From assembly GCA_023954415.1 (NCBI GenBank), contig JAMLIB010000001.1, positions 142,001 to 206,000 of the forward strand: DNA of 64,000 nt. The letters run 5' to 3'. Both the position numbers and the translations under genes were made by a program. Below, piece after piece: positions 41,435-50,136 of the stretch (its first letter is position 1; the number at the start of each line of letters is the position of its first letter). The notes under the pieces were generated by a model, which was given only the letters and a program-made list of their open reading frames with translations, had not been told where the DNA came from and did no database searches. Source of the stretch: Trueperaceae bacterium (GTDB taxonomy: Bacteria > Deinococcota > Deinococci > Deinococcales > Trueperaceae).

Positions 41435-42634
41435 TCAGGACGAGGTTACCCTGCTCACGAGCCCCGTGTCCCGCCAGATGGCTTGCAGCGCCTCCACCGT
41501 CCTGCCGGCGACGACGCGGTTGCGCCGCGCCACCTGCTCGCGCTTGGGGTGCGGCTTGAAATCGCTCGGCCCGTCCGTCCACCGGTCAGGGATGGGGGCC
41601 TCCGGCAGCCGCGAGCGCCACTCCGCCTGCCAGTCGCCTGGCAGCTCGGCGGGCGGCTCACGCCCCGTCAGCGCGCTCCAGAGCTGCGCCCACGCGCGCG
41701 GGACCGTGCGGTAGGGGTCGTAGCCGCCGCCGCCCGTCGCGACGATGCGCCCGCCGGTCAGCTCGTCGGAGAGCGCCACGACCCTGTCGTAGGCGGCCCG
41801 CATCCCGGTGAGCGTCAGGGAGAGGTCGGCCAGGGGGTCGTAGCGGTGGGGGTCGGCGCCGGCCTGCAGGAGGATGACGTCCGGCTCGAACGCCCGCAAG
41901 GCGGTCGGGACGACGACGTCGAACGCCTCGAGGTACGAATCGTCCTCCGTGAAGGGCTCGAGCGGGACGTTGACCGAGAGCCCCCGCCCCGCGCCCTTGC
42001 CCGTCTCGTACGGGTGCCCGGTGCCGGGGAAGAGGTAGTGGCCGGACTCGTGCAGGCTGACCTTGAGCACGTTCGGGTCCTCGTAGAGCAGCCACTGGAC
42101 CCCATCGCCGTGGTGCGCGTCGAGGTCGACGTAGGCGACCCGCAGGCCGTGGCGGTCGACGGCCCGCCGGATGGCCACGGCGAGATCGTTGTAGACGCAG
42201 AAGCCGGACGCCCGGTCGCGCAGCGCGTGGTGGAGGCCGCCGCCCAGGTTGACGGCGCGGAGCGCCTTGCCCGTCGCGACGAGCTCCATCGCCGTCACGG
42301 TGCCGGCGCAGACGAGCGAGACGAGCTCGTGCATGCCGGGGAAGACCGGGTTGTCCGCCGTGCCGAGGCCGCGCTGCCTGGCCCGCTCGACGGCCTCGCC
42401 CCTGGACAGCGCCGCCACGTCGGCCACGTACTCCGGCTCGTGCACACCGAACAGCTCGGCCTCCTCGAGGGGCGCGGGCGGCACGACCTCGGACGGCGCC
42501 AGGACCCCGGCATGCTCGAGCAGCGAGCGGGTCAGCTCCATCCTCACGGGCTTGAACGGGTGGTCGGGGGCGAGCTCGAAGCGCGCCGTGCGCTGGTCGT
42601 GCACGAGCAGGACGCCGGGCCCGGGCGAGCTCAC
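41435..42634 (-). CDS. acuC: Acetoin-utilization protein AcuC, class I-type lysine deacetylase
   Basis: The 399-residue protein is a zinc deacetylase of the histone-deacetylase superfamily. It shows GGGLHHALRDRASGFCVYND (catalytic His pair and Asp), VDLDAHHGDGVQ (zinc Asp and His), and QAGADPHRYDPL with further metal ligand. In Bacillus, AcuC deacetylates and so reactivates acetyl-CoA synthetase modified by AcuA. GTG 42634 overlaps the acuB stop (GTGA), which indicates coupled translation. The length and full acuABC context make the assignment firm. Acs itself is not in this window. Confidence 0.92.
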   Translation of the reverse strand: MSSPGPGVLLVHDQRTARFELAPDHPFKPVRMELTRSLLEHAGVLAPSEVVPPAPLEEAELFGVHEPEYVADVAALSRGEAVERARQRGLGTADNPVFPGMHELVSLVCAGTVTAMELVATGKALRAVNLGGGLHHALRDRASGFCVYNDLAVAIRRAVDRHGLRVAYVDLDAHHGDGVQWLLYEDPNVLKVSLHESGHYLFPGTGHPYETGKGAGRGLSVNVPLEPFTEDDSYLEAFDVVVPTALRAFEPDVILLQAGADPHRYDPLADLSLTLTGMRAAYDRVVALSDELTGGRIVATGGGGYDPYRTVPRAWAQLWSALTGREPPAELPGDWQAEWRSRLPEAPIPDRWTDGPSDFKPHPKREQVARRNRVVAGRTVEALQAIWRDTGLVSRVTSS

Positions 42635-43287
42635 GCTTCGGGTGCCTCCGGCGGCCACAGCACGTTGTACCCGAGACCGCGCAGGTAGGCCGCGAGGCCG
42701 TGGCCGTCGACGGTCGCTATGCGCATCACGAACGCGACCGTGTCGGCGTCTGGATCGGAACGCGAGGTCATGACACTCGAGACGTTCACGTTGCGGCTCG
42801 CCACCCGGTCGAGGAGCCCGGCCAGCGCGCCCGGCCGGTCGACCAGCTCGACCTCCAGACGGCTGGAGGCCCCGCGCACGCCGGACATCCTGATGAGCGC
42901 GTCGAGCATGTCGATGCCCGTGACGATGCCGACGAGGCGCCCGTCCTCCATGACGGGCATGGCGCCGATCTTGTTGTCCCGCAGGACCTTGGCCGCCTCC
43001 TCGATCGGGTCGTTCGGGTCCGCCGTCAGGACCGGGTGGACCATGAGGAGCCTGACGGGGTCGCTCGCCCGCACGCCCGGGGGCGCCTTCGGGTGGTCGG
43101 CGCCGACGAGGCGCACGTCGCGGTCGGAGACGATGCCGACCAGACGGTCGGAGGCGCCGCCGCTCGGCTCGGCCAGGATGGGGAAGTGGCGGATGTTGCG
43201 GAGCTCCATCAGGGCCTGGACGTCCTTGATGGGCGTGTCAGGGCCGATGGCGACGACCTTGTGGGACATGATCTCGTTAACGAGCAT
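42631..43287 (-). CDS. acuB: AcuB-like CBS-pair and ACT-domain protein
   Basis: The 218-residue protein has two CBS motifs (about 1-60 and 75-135: MSHKVVAIGPDTPIKDVQALM, then PVLTADPNDPIEEAAKVL) that bind adenine nucleotides, followed by an ACT domain (about 142-210, RLEVELVDRPGALAGLLDRV). This is the AcuB layout. It probably senses energy state and modulates the AcuA/AcuC pair. GGAGGAG (43301-43295) and TAGCAT (43315-43310) upstream of ATG 43287 suggest its own promoter inside the end of acuA, besides operon read-through. Confidence 0.9.
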   Translation of the reverse strand: MLVNEIMSHKVVAIGPDTPIKDVQALMELRNIRHFPILAEPSGGASDRLVGIVSDRDVRLVGADHPKAPPGVRASDPVRLLMVHPVLTADPNDPIEEAAKVLRDNKIGAMPVMEDGRLVGIVTGIDMLDALIRMSGVRGASSRLEVELVDRPGALAGLLDRVASRNVNVSSVMTSRSDPDADTVAFVMRIATVDGHGLAAYLRGLGYNVLWPPEAPEA

Positions 43288-43309
43288 CGACTTGCTCCTC
43301 CATCCTGGG

Positions 43310-43315
43310 ATGCTA
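43310..43315 (-). promoter_or_regulatory. Internal -10 element (TAGCAT) ahead of acuB
   Basis: Minus strand, overlapping the last codons of acuA. It would make a leader of about 16 nt carrying the acuB SD, so acuBC could be expressed apart from acuA. Confidence 0.45.
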
Positions 43316-43924
43316 CCAGGGGCTTCGTGAGAGGCCGGGAACGCCCTTGCGCAGGCGGTGGAACTCGGCCACGACGCGTTCGTCTGCCCTTGGACCGACG
43401 CGCGCCATGAGGGCGTTGGCGGCGCTGCTGCGGATCTCCTCGTCGCTCGTGGCGAACGTCTCCATCCCGACGGAGCGGTAGAGGCTCTCGAGCATCCGGC
43501 GGTAAGCCAGGTCGGTCATGCCGCTGCCCGCGAGGTCGTAATGCCAGACGTAGAGGGTGGCGAAGACGACGGTCGCGTCGAAGCGGCCGCCGGCGAAGCT
43601 GGCTTCGAGCAACCTTGGTGCGAGGCGGCGGCCGCGGTAGGCCGGAGCGACCTCGATGGCGCCGAGCTCGATGAGCTCGCCCGTCGCGTCGGCGCCCCAC
43701 GACTCGATCTCCGTCGGCGGGTGGAAGGCGACGTAGCCGACGAGCGTGGCGCCCGCGAGCGCCGCGACGACGCACCCCTTGGGGTCCGCGGCGATGTCGG
43801 CGAGGGCCGCCAGCTGCAGCTCGGGCGAGCGGAAGCGGTCGAGGCCGGGGTGGGCGCGCAGTCCGGCGACCTCGGCCGCCGGGGCGCACGCCACGATCCG
43901 AACCGGCTCGTCCGCGTGCTGCAT
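43313..43924 (-). CDS. acuA: GNAT acetyltransferase, AcuA-like
   Basis: The 203-residue GNAT protein has the acetyl-CoA-binding pattern ELIELGAIEVAPAYRGRRLAPRLLE (motif A, R-G-R-R) and an N-terminal part matching AcuA (PELQLAALADIAADPKG then GYVAFHPPTEIESW). AcuA acetylates acetyl-CoA synthetase to switch it off. Order and orientation acuA-acuB-acuC match Bacillus. ATG 43924 is 7 nt after the stop of the large P-loop/TPR gene, so acuA is in that operon. The C-terminal part (about 130-203) is helical and extends beyond a minimal GNAT fold. Confidence 0.88.
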   Translation of the reverse strand: MQHADEPVRIVACAPAAEVAGLRAHPGLDRFRSPELQLAALADIAADPKGCVVAALAGATLVGYVAFHPPTEIESWGADATGELIELGAIEVAPAYRGRRLAPRLLEASFAGGRFDATVVFATLYVWHYDLAGSGMTDLAYRRMLESLYRSVGMETFATSDEEIRSSAANALMARVGPRADERVVAEFHRLRKGVPGLSRSPW

Positions 43925-43931
43925 GCGCAGC

Positions 43932-46900
43932 TCAGGCCGTCGCGCCCGGTGCGCCGGCGGGGGCCTGCGCCTTGCTGCGCCAGGCGGCGACGAGCGCGTC
44001 GGGCAGCCGCGCGGGCGTCGAGGGCCCGGTGCCGTCGACGCCGAGGAGCGCGCGCAGGCGCCTGTGGGACTTCCAGCCGTCGCCTATGCCCCGCTCGTCG
44101 GCGGACTCGCCGAAGGCCCTTAGCAGGCCCTCGTGGTACGGGCTCAACGTGGCGTCGTCCAGGCTGGCGGTCAACGTCGCTGCCGCCCCTTTCGCGTCGC
44201 CGAGGGCCAGATGGGCGTCGACGGCGTAGCTCGCCAGCTGGGCGCGCAGCCCGGCGTCGCCCCCTTCGCCCGCCGCAGGCCCGATGCCGAGCGCGTCCGC
44301 GGCGGCCTGCACGTCGGCGAGGACCGCCTTCGCTTCCAGCAGCCGCATGTGCGCCGCCGCCCTGGCGCCGAGGGCCCTGGCGCGCGAGTGCTCGTGGTCG
44401 ACGTCGCTCAACCCCTCTTCGGCGAACCGGAGGGCGGTCGCGCCGTCGACGGCGAACTGGCTGGCGAGGAGCCGCGCGTCGAGGCGGAGCCCGCGGTGCG
44501 AGGCCTGGTCGTCGATGGCCCCGAGGACCTCGTCTATGCGCTGGCGCGCGTGGCGCAGGTCGGGTCCGTCGAGCCCGTCGCGCAAGACGGGGAAGGGCCG
44601 GCGGTAGGGGACGGCCAGGCCGCGGCAGGCATAGGCGATCGCCAAGGTCAGCGTGCCGCGCAGCGCGCGGTACGGGCGGGAGTCGTTCCCCCCGGCGTGC
44701 TCGCGGAAGCCGGCCAGCGCCCGCGTGACGGCGTAAGTGCCCTCCTCGAAGTCGCCGAGGGCGAGGGCGGTCAAGGCCCACTCGGCGTCCACCTTCGCGA
44801 GCCTCAGGGCCGTCTCCGCCTCGGTCAGCTCGGCGCCGTGCAAGCGCGCCCGCGCCGCCTTGAAGTCGGTGACCGACCCGGTCAGGTCGCCGCGCACCCT
44901 CAGCAGGGACGCGCGGCGGGTCAGGTAGCGCGCCTGCTCCTGCGCCAGGGCCTCGGAGCGGTGGGCCAACTCGACGGCGAAGTCGAGGGCTGCCTTGGCG
45001 GTGTCGAACCGTCCGAGGCGCATGGCGATGTCGCCGCGCTGGTACTGGACGCGGGCGCGCACGAGGTCGTCCGTGCCCTCCACCGCGTCGAGGCGCGCCA
45101 AGGCGCCCTTAAGGTCGCCGCGGTCCTTCGCGATCATGCCTTCCCACACGCCGGCCTTGACGGCGGCCAGGCGCGCCTCGCGCCCTGTCGAGGTGACGCG
45201 TGCTAGCTCGCCCCGCACCGTGCCGGTGATCAGCTCGGCCGCGGTGGCCAGGTCGCCGCGCCATCTGGCGATGCTCGCGCGCGCCAGTGCGCTCTCCGCG
45301 CGCGCCAACGGGTCGCCTATGTCCGGCGCGGTGTCGAGGAGCACCTCGGCGCGCTCGAAGCGGCCGGCGAGGGCCTCGCCTTCCGCGCGCTTGACGAGGG
45401 TCCAGGCTCGCAGGGCCGCGTCGTTCGAGGCGGCCGCCGCCTCGAACGCCTTGAGCGCCTCGGGGTGGCCGTAGGCGCCGAGGCGCACGTAGTGCGCCGC
45501 CACCTGCTTCGCCACGGCGTCGAACTCCGGCCCCGCGCGCAGCTCAGTGAAGGCGGCCTGCCAGACCTGGCGCACTTGCGCGTGCGAGACGGCGTGCGCC
45601 GCCAGCCGCTCGGTCAGCGAGCGCCAGTCGCGGGCCTCGAAGAGGTGGTGCAGGTGGCGGGCGGCCGCGGCGCTCGAGGGGTCCTGAGCGGCGGTGGGCG
45701 CGTACAGGGCGGCCGCGGCGAGCTGCATGCGCCGGTGCACCGCCGGCTCGTCCGTCGCCAGCCGCGTCTGCAGCGCGCGGGCGAGCTGGCGCGAGAAGAC
45801 GCGGTAGTGGTCCGGCTGCCCCGGCACCGGGTCCAGGAACGAGAGCTCGAACGACCCGAGGGGTCTGGTCACGTCGCGAAGCCGCTGCAGCGTGGCGGCG
45901 GCGAACGCCGGATGCTCGGGCGGCGAGAGCACGGCGATGGCCGCCAGGAAGGCGCGCAGGTCGGAGTCGCCGGCCGTGACGAGGCCGGAGAGCTGCTCGA
46001 TGTAGCGCTCGTCCGGTTGCATCCCGACTTCCTGCGGGGCGCGGGCCTGCGCAAGGAGCGTCAACGTCCGCAGCTCCTCGAACGACCGGCCGGCGCGCTG
46101 CACGATCTCCTCCTGGCGCCCCGCGCTCAGGTCCGGCACGCGCGCCTTGACGAAGCGGCGCGCTTCCGTGACCGTCGGGGGGGTGAGGCGGATGGGGTCG
46201 GCGAAGTTGCCGAGGCGCTGCATGGCGCGCGCCGGGAGGTCCGTGATGGTCACGAACAGCATGACGCGCTGCAACCGCGCCAACGGCTCGAAGAGCGTGA
46301 CCCACAGCCACTCGACGGCGCTCACGCGCGGCACGTCCGGGTTGGCGAGGCGTAAGGGCACGAGCCCGAGGCTGTCCTGGTTGGCGAGGGACTGCGACAC
46401 GTGGAACAGGAACAGGATCGGGGCTTGCCGCTGGCGTACCGCCTCGAGGACGACGCGGGCGAGCTCGGCCTGCGCGTCGGCCTGCACGGCGAAGGCGCTG
46501 GCGGTCGCGATGCGCACGAGGCGCGCCTCCATGACGTCCGTCGGCACCCCCAGCTCGGTGGCGAGGCGGACAAGGGAGGCGGCGAGGTCCGTCCCGCCGA
46601 ACTCGAGGCGGACCACGTCGAGCCCCCCGTCGAACAGGAGCTCGACGCCCTGCCGGACGTAGTCGGTCAGCAGCGTCTTGCCGGAGCCGGGCCGGCCGGT
46701 CACGAGCACCTTGGGCATCTCGCCGGCCCTGATGCCGCCGATCATCGCGCGGTACGCCCTGCGCTTGTCGCGCCCCAGGAGTTGGAGGACCTCCTGCTCC
46801 GTACCGGCGGTGGGGGAGAGCGCGGCTTGGAGCTCCGGCAGGTCGAGCGGCGCGTTGCCCGCCTCGCGCCAGAGCTCGTCCAGGATCACGAAGAGGGCGC

Positions 46901-47105
46901 GCTTGTCCGGCAGCCGGCCCTTGTCGCGGTAGATTATTTTCCTCACGACGTTCGGGTTGGCGCCGTGGGCCTCCATGGCGCTACGCAGCCAGTTGATGCT
47001 CCCGACGACGCCGTGCTCGTCCCGCCGGTGGCCGACGGCCTGACGGACGTTCTCGAACAGTGGGCGCCAGGGGCTGACCGGCTCTGTCGGCGACGGGTTC
47101 CGCAT
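43932..47105 (-). CDS. Large P-loop NTPase with TPR array (STAND-like), first gene of the acu operon
   Basis: The 1057-residue cytoplasmic protein has three regions. Residues 1-90 are helical and may bind DNA or a partner (SINWLRSAMEAHGANPNVV). Residues about 130-370 are a P-loop NTPase with Walker A GRPGSGKT (137-144); the strand ILFLFHVS lacks a clear Walker B acid, and a second acidic candidate is VMLFVTITD. Residues about 490-1040 are degenerate TPR-like helices (LARADIAxRxGR-type repeats). This is the STAND layout of signal-transducing NTPases. ATG 47105 is leaderless behind TAAACT. Seven bp separate it from acuA, so it is probably a sensor or regulator of that set. Confidence 0.72.
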   Translation of the reverse strand: MRNPSPTEPVSPWRPLFENVRQAVGHRRDEHGVVGSINWLRSAMEAHGANPNVVRKIIYRDKGRLPDKRALFVILDELWREAGNAPLDLPELQAALSPTAGTEQEVLQLLGRDKRRAYRAMIGGIRAGEMPKVLVTGRPGSGKTLLTDYVRQGVELLFDGGLDVVRLEFGGTDLAASLVRLATELGVPTDVMEARLVRIATASAFAVQADAQAELARVVLEAVRQRQAPILFLFHVSQSLANQDSLGLVPLRLANPDVPRVSAVEWLWVTLFEPLARLQRVMLFVTITDLPARAMQRLGNFADPIRLTPPTVTEARRFVKARVPDLSAGRQEEIVQRAGRSFEELRTLTLLAQARAPQEVGMQPDERYIEQLSGLVTAGDSDLRAFLAAIAVLSPPEHPAFAAATLQRLRDVTRPLGSFELSFLDPVPGQPDHYRVFSRQLARALQTRLATDEPAVHRRMQLAAAALYAPTAAQDPSSAAAARHLHHLFEARDWRSLTERLAAHAVSHAQVRQVWQAAFTELRAGPEFDAVAKQVAAHYVRLGAYGHPEALKAFEAAAASNDAALRAWTLVKRAEGEALAGRFERAEVLLDTAPDIGDPLARAESALARASIARWRGDLATAAELITGTVRGELARVTSTGREARLAAVKAGVWEGMIAKDRGDLKGALARLDAVEGTDDLVRARVQYQRGDIAMRLGRFDTAKAALDFAVELAHRSEALAQEQARYLTRRASLLRVRGDLTGSVTDFKAARARLHGAELTEAETALRLAKVDAEWALTALALGDFEEGTYAVTRALAGFREHAGGNDSRPYRALRGTLTLAIAYACRGLAVPYRRPFPVLRDGLDGPDLRHARQRIDEVLGAIDDQASHRGLRLDARLLASQFAVDGATALRFAEEGLSDVDHEHSRARALGARAAAHMRLLEAKAVLADVQAAADALGIGPAAGEGGDAGLRAQLASYAVDAHLALGDAKGAAATLTASLDDATLSPYHEGLLRAFGESADERGIGDGWKSHRRLRALLGVDGTGPSTPARLPDALVAAWRSKAQAPAGAPGATA

Positions 47106-47111
47106 GCGGCC

Positions 47112-47117
47112 AGTTTA
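47112..47117 (-). promoter_or_regulatory. -10 element (TAAACT) of the P-loop/TPR-acuABC operon
   Basis: Six nt before ATG 47105 on the minus strand. Confidence 0.55.
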
Positions 47118-47202
47118 CCTGGCCGCCAACATCCGAGTACACAACCCCGAAGAGGTCGGACATCGCGTCACCGCCGGGACCGGCGTCCCGCGCGGCCGGT
47201 GG

Positions 47203-47208
47203 TAGACT
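47203..47208 (+). promoter_or_regulatory. -10 element (TAGACT) of mqnC
   Basis: Seven nt before ATG 47216. Confidence 0.55.
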
Positions 47209-47215
47209 CTCGCCC

Positions 47216-48382
47216 ATGAGCCTCTTGAGCAAGGCCGCTTCCGGCGCGCGCCTGACACCGGACGAGGCGCTCGAGCTCTACTCGCTGCCGCTCTTCGACC
47301 TGGCCGCGGCGGCCGACTCCGCCCGCGCGCTGCGCACCGACCCGGAGACCGTCACGTACCTGATCGACCGCAACATCAACTACTCCAACGTCTGCTCCGT
47401 CGGCTGCGCCTTCTGCGGCTTCTACCGCACGCGGCGGCAGCCGGACGCCTACACGTTGAGCTTCGACGAGATCTCGCAGAAGATCGTCGAGCTGGAGGCC
47501 GTCGGCGGCAGCCGCATCCTCATGCAGGGCGGGGTGAACCGCTACCTGCCCTTCGACTGGTACCTCGACCTCATGCGCCACCTCAAGGAGCGGCACCCGA
47601 CCATCCGCGTCGAGGCGTTCAGCCCCGAGGAGATCAAGGGCATGGCGGGCCTCACCGGCATGGACACCCGGGAGGTGCTCGTCGCGCTCCAGGCCGCCGG
47701 CCTGGACGGCCTGCCGGGCGGCGGCGGCGAGATGCTGGTCGACGAGGTGCGCCACGCCAAGCACGTCTCCCCGGGGCGCATCTCGGCCGACGAGTGGATC
47801 CGCGTCATGGGCGAGGCCCAGGAGCTGGGGCTGTACACGACGGCCACGATGGTCATCGGCTTCGGCGAGACGCACGCCCAGCGCGTCGCCAGCCTCATGC
47901 GCGTGCGCGACCAGCAGGACCGCGCCGCCGCCACGCACGGCAACGGCTTCTCGGCCTTCATCTCCTGGACGCTCCAGACGGAGGGCGTGCGCATCCACGG
48001 CAAGGCGCCGGGCGCCGGGGCGCACGAGTACCTGCAGAACGTCGCCGTCAGCCGGCTGCTCCTCGACAACGTGGTCAACTTCCAGGCGTCCTGGCCCACC
48101 ATGGGCTACAAGGTGGCGCAGACGGCCCTCTACTTCGGCTGCAACGACTTCGGCTCCACCATGCTCGAGGAGAACGTCGTCTCGCAGGCCGGAGCCAAGC
48201 ACAGCAACACGCCCGAGAGCGAGATCGTGAGGCAGATCGTCGACGCCGGCTACCGCCCGGCCCAACGCGACTCGCTCTACAACATCCTCAGGCGCGTCGA
48301 CCCGAGCGAGTTCGACCTACCGGCGCTCCCGAGCACGCCCTCCGGACAACCCCGCGCCGCCGACGCCCTGACCGCGCGCTGA
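47216..48382 (+). CDS. mqnC: Cyclic dehypoxanthinyl futalosine synthase (radical SAM)
   Basis: The 388-residue radical SAM enzyme has NINYSNVC with Cys60, Cys64, Cys67 binding the 4Fe-4S cluster, LMQGGVNRYLPFDWY, LPGGGGEMLVDEVRHAKHVSP and ATMVIGFGET. NINYSNVC followed by AFCGFYR is the MqnC rather than the MqnE pattern. It closes the carbocycle in the futalosine route to menaquinone. The leaderless ATG follows TAGACT. Stop TGA and the next ATG share a base (TGATG), so it is coupled to the amidohydrolase gene. Other mqn genes are not in this window. Confidence 0.93.
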   Translation: MSLLSKAASGARLTPDEALELYSLPLFDLAAAADSARALRTDPETVTYLIDRNINYSNVCSVGCAFCGFYRTRRQPDAYTLSFDEISQKIVELEAVGGSRILMQGGVNRYLPFDWYLDLMRHLKERHPTIRVEAFSPEEIKGMAGLTGMDTREVLVALQAAGLDGLPGGGGEMLVDEVRHAKHVSPGRISADEWIRVMGEAQELGLYTTATMVIGFGETHAQRVASLMRVRDQQDRAAATHGNGFSAFISWTLQTEGVRIHGKAPGAGAHEYLQNVAVSRLLLDNVVNFQASWPTMGYKVAQTALYFGCNDFGSTMLEENVVSQAGAKHSNTPESEIVRQIVDAGYRPAQRDSLYNILRRVDPSEFDLPALPSTPSGQPRAADALTAR

Positions 48383-49566
48383 TGGCCGTACGGCCCCTCC
48401 CCGAGGTCATCGGGGGCGCCGACCGGGGCCACGGCCGCGTGGTGGCCCACGCCCGGGTCGTGTACGACGGGCTCGGGTTGCCGCGCGAGGACGGCGCCGT
48501 GACGGTGCAGCTCGCCCCGGGCGTCGCGAGCGTCGTGCGCACGAGCGCCATGACCGAGGCGCGCTCTACGTACCCCGACGCCGAGGTCGTCGAGTGCGGC
48601 TTCGCCGTGTCGCCGCCCGTCGTCAACGCCCATACGCACTTGGACCTCTCCGCCATGCCGCACACGCCCGGCTCGTACGCCGGCTTCATCGGGGCCGTCG
48701 TAGCCCACGCGCGCGGCGGCCACCGGGGGCTGGCCGCCGCCAAGCAGGGGGTGGCCGAGCTGGGCGCGGCGGGCACCCGCGTGGTGGGCGACATCGTGAC
48801 GGACGCCGCCACCATGGAGTACCTGCTCGGTCAGGACGCGCTGACGGGCGTCGCCTACTGGGAGGTCTTCGCACCGCGCCCGGAGGACGCCGACGCCGTC
48901 TTCGCCGCCACCGTCCAGGCGGTGGCCCGCTTCAGGGCGCTCGAGCGCCCTGGCCGCATGCGCGTCGGCCTCTCGCCCCACACGCCGCACACCGTGAGCG
49001 CCCCCCTGCTCGTCAGGCTCGCGGCGTACGCCGCCGCCGAGCGGCTCCCCCTCGCCATCCACGTCGCGGAGAGCCCGGCCGAGCTCGAGCTCCACTTGCG
49101 GGGCACCGGCGAGCTGGCGGAGTCGCTCGCGCGGGCGGGCTTCGCGTTCGCCGCCACGGGCGTACGCCCCGTGCGCTACCTCCACGACCTCGGCGTCCTC
49201 GCGGCCGGGCCGACGCTGGTCCACGGCGTCCACGTCGACGACGACGACGCGCGCCTGCTGGCGCGGGTAGGCGCCGTGGTCGTGCACTGCCCGCGCTCCA
49301 ACGCCGCGCTCGAGTGCGGCACCTTCCCGTGGACGCTCTATGCGAAGCACGGCGTGGAGGTCGCGTTCGGCACGGACTCGCGCGGGTCAAGCCCCGACCT
49401 CGACGTCACCCGCGAGGTGGCCGAGGCGCTCGCCGTGCAGGGCGCGAAGCTCAACCCCCGAGCCGCGTTGCGGGCCGCGGTCAAGGGGGGGTACAAGGCC
49501 CTCGGCATGCAGCCCCCGCGCGTGGTGCGCGGCGCTCCGGCCGCCGACCTCGTGGCGTGGGACTGA
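48382..49566 (+). CDS. Amidohydrolase, probable aminofutalosine deaminase (MqnX-like)
   Basis: The 394-residue metal-dependent hydrolase has NAHTHLDL (His84, His86), IHVAESPAE, LVHGVHVD and FGTDSRGSSPDLD, the ligand set of the Atz/TrzN-like cytidine-deaminase subgroup. Members beside mqnC are aminofutalosine deaminases that turn 6-amino-6-deoxyfutalosine into futalosine. The ATG overlaps the mqnC stop by one base. The pairing makes the menaquinone role likely, but guanine- or S-adenosylhomocysteine-deaminase-like activity is the formal alternative. Confidence 0.82.
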   Translation: MAVRPLPEVIGGADRGHGRVVAHARVVYDGLGLPREDGAVTVQLAPGVASVVRTSAMTEARSTYPDAEVVECGFAVSPPVVNAHTHLDLSAMPHTPGSYAGFIGAVVAHARGGHRGLAAAKQGVAELGAAGTRVVGDIVTDAATMEYLLGQDALTGVAYWEVFAPRPEDADAVFAATVQAVARFRALERPGRMRVGLSPHTPHTVSAPLLVRLAAYAAAERLPLAIHVAESPAELELHLRGTGELAESLARAGFAFAATGVRPVRYLHDLGVLAAGPTLVHGVHVDDDDARLLARVGAVVVHCPRSNAALECGTFPWTLYAKHGVEVAFGTDSRGSSPDLDVTREVAEALAVQGAKLNPRAALRAAVKGGYKALGMQPPRVVRGAPAADLVAWD

Positions 49567-49607
49567 GCGTGTCGAGCCCGCTACATGCGCCGGGTAGTCG
49601 CGGCAAG

Positions 49608-49613
49608 TAACCT
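49608..49613 (+). promoter_or_regulatory. -10 element (TAACCT) upstream of the trxA leader ORF
   Basis: Seven nt before ATG 49621, the start of a 19-residue frame that ends right at the trxA SD. Confidence 0.5.
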
Positions 49614-49620
49614 AAGCGGC

Positions 49621-49680
49621 ATGCCCTCGGCGCGCCGCCGCAGGGGCACTCAAGTGGTATACGCCCGCGAGCACGCTTGA
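49621..49680 (+). CDS. 19-residue leaderless upstream ORF of trxA
   Basis: ATG 49621 follows TAACCT at the leaderless distance and opens 19 codons (MPSARRRRGTQVVYAREHA) ending in TGA 49678-49680. The next base begins GGGAGGAG, the trxA SD. Five of the first eight residues are CGN/AGG arginines or small residues, so ribosome speed could depend on Arg-tRNA. It may be a leader peptide, or simply the 5' end of a transcript that ribosomes can enter. No homologue is known to me. Confidence 0.45.
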   Translation: MPSARRRRGTQVVYAREHA

Positions 49681-49698
49681 GGGAGGAGAATAGAGAAC

Positions 49699-50028
49699 AT
49701 GGCCAACTCGCTCGAACTCACCGACGGCAACTTCGCTTCCGAGACCGGCTCCGGCCTCGTCCTGGTGGATTTCTGGGCCCCGTGGTGCGGGCCGTGCCGC
49801 ATGGTGGGACCGGTCATCGAGGAGCTCGCTTCCGACTACGCCGGCAAGGTGAAGGTAGGCAAGCTCAACGTCGACGACAACATGCGGGTGGCGCAGGAGT
49901 ACCGCGTCATGAGCATCCCGACGGTCATGCTCTTCAAGGACGGCAAGCCCGTCGAGGTCATGGTCGGCGCCCAGTCGAAGGCCAACTACGAGGCGCGGCT
50001 CAAGAAGCACGTGCCCGTCACCGCCTGA
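49699..50028 (+). CDS. trxA: Thioredoxin
   Basis: The 109-residue protein has FWAPWCGPCRM with redox Cys30 and Cys33, conserved Asp24 and the cis-Pro loop MSIPTVMLF. It is a cytoplasmic dithiol reductant for ribonucleotide reductase, peroxiredoxins and others. GGGAGGAG lies 10 nt before ATG 49699. The gene is followed by a 16-bp hairpin (50063-50096). Confidence 0.97.
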   Translation: MANSLELTDGNFASETGSGLVLVDFWAPWCGPCRMVGPVIEELASDYAGKVKVGKLNVDDNMRVAQEYRVMSIPTVMLFKDGKPVEVMVGAQSKANYEARLKKHVPVTA

Positions 50029-50062
50029 ACGCGCCAGCGTCCTCGATGCGGGCGACGGTGAC

Positions 50063-50096
50063 GAGGGCGGGCCCGGAGCGCTCCGGGCCCGCCCTC
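50063..50096. terminator. Perfect 16-bp hairpin after trxA
   Basis: GAGGGCGGGCCCGGAG (50063-50078) is complementary to 50081-50096 with a two-base CG loop. Only TT follows on the plus strand. It stands between convergent trxA and a lipoprotein gene. Confidence 0.6.
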
Positions 50097-50136
50097 TTGG
50101 TGCGTGAGGCGCAGCGCCGCTTGACGGCGCGGCGCC

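Noticed and set aside
47216..48382. Assignment of the radical SAM gene as mqnE
   Set aside because: NINYSNVC and LPGGGGEML fit MqnC; MqnE has a different Cys-motif context.
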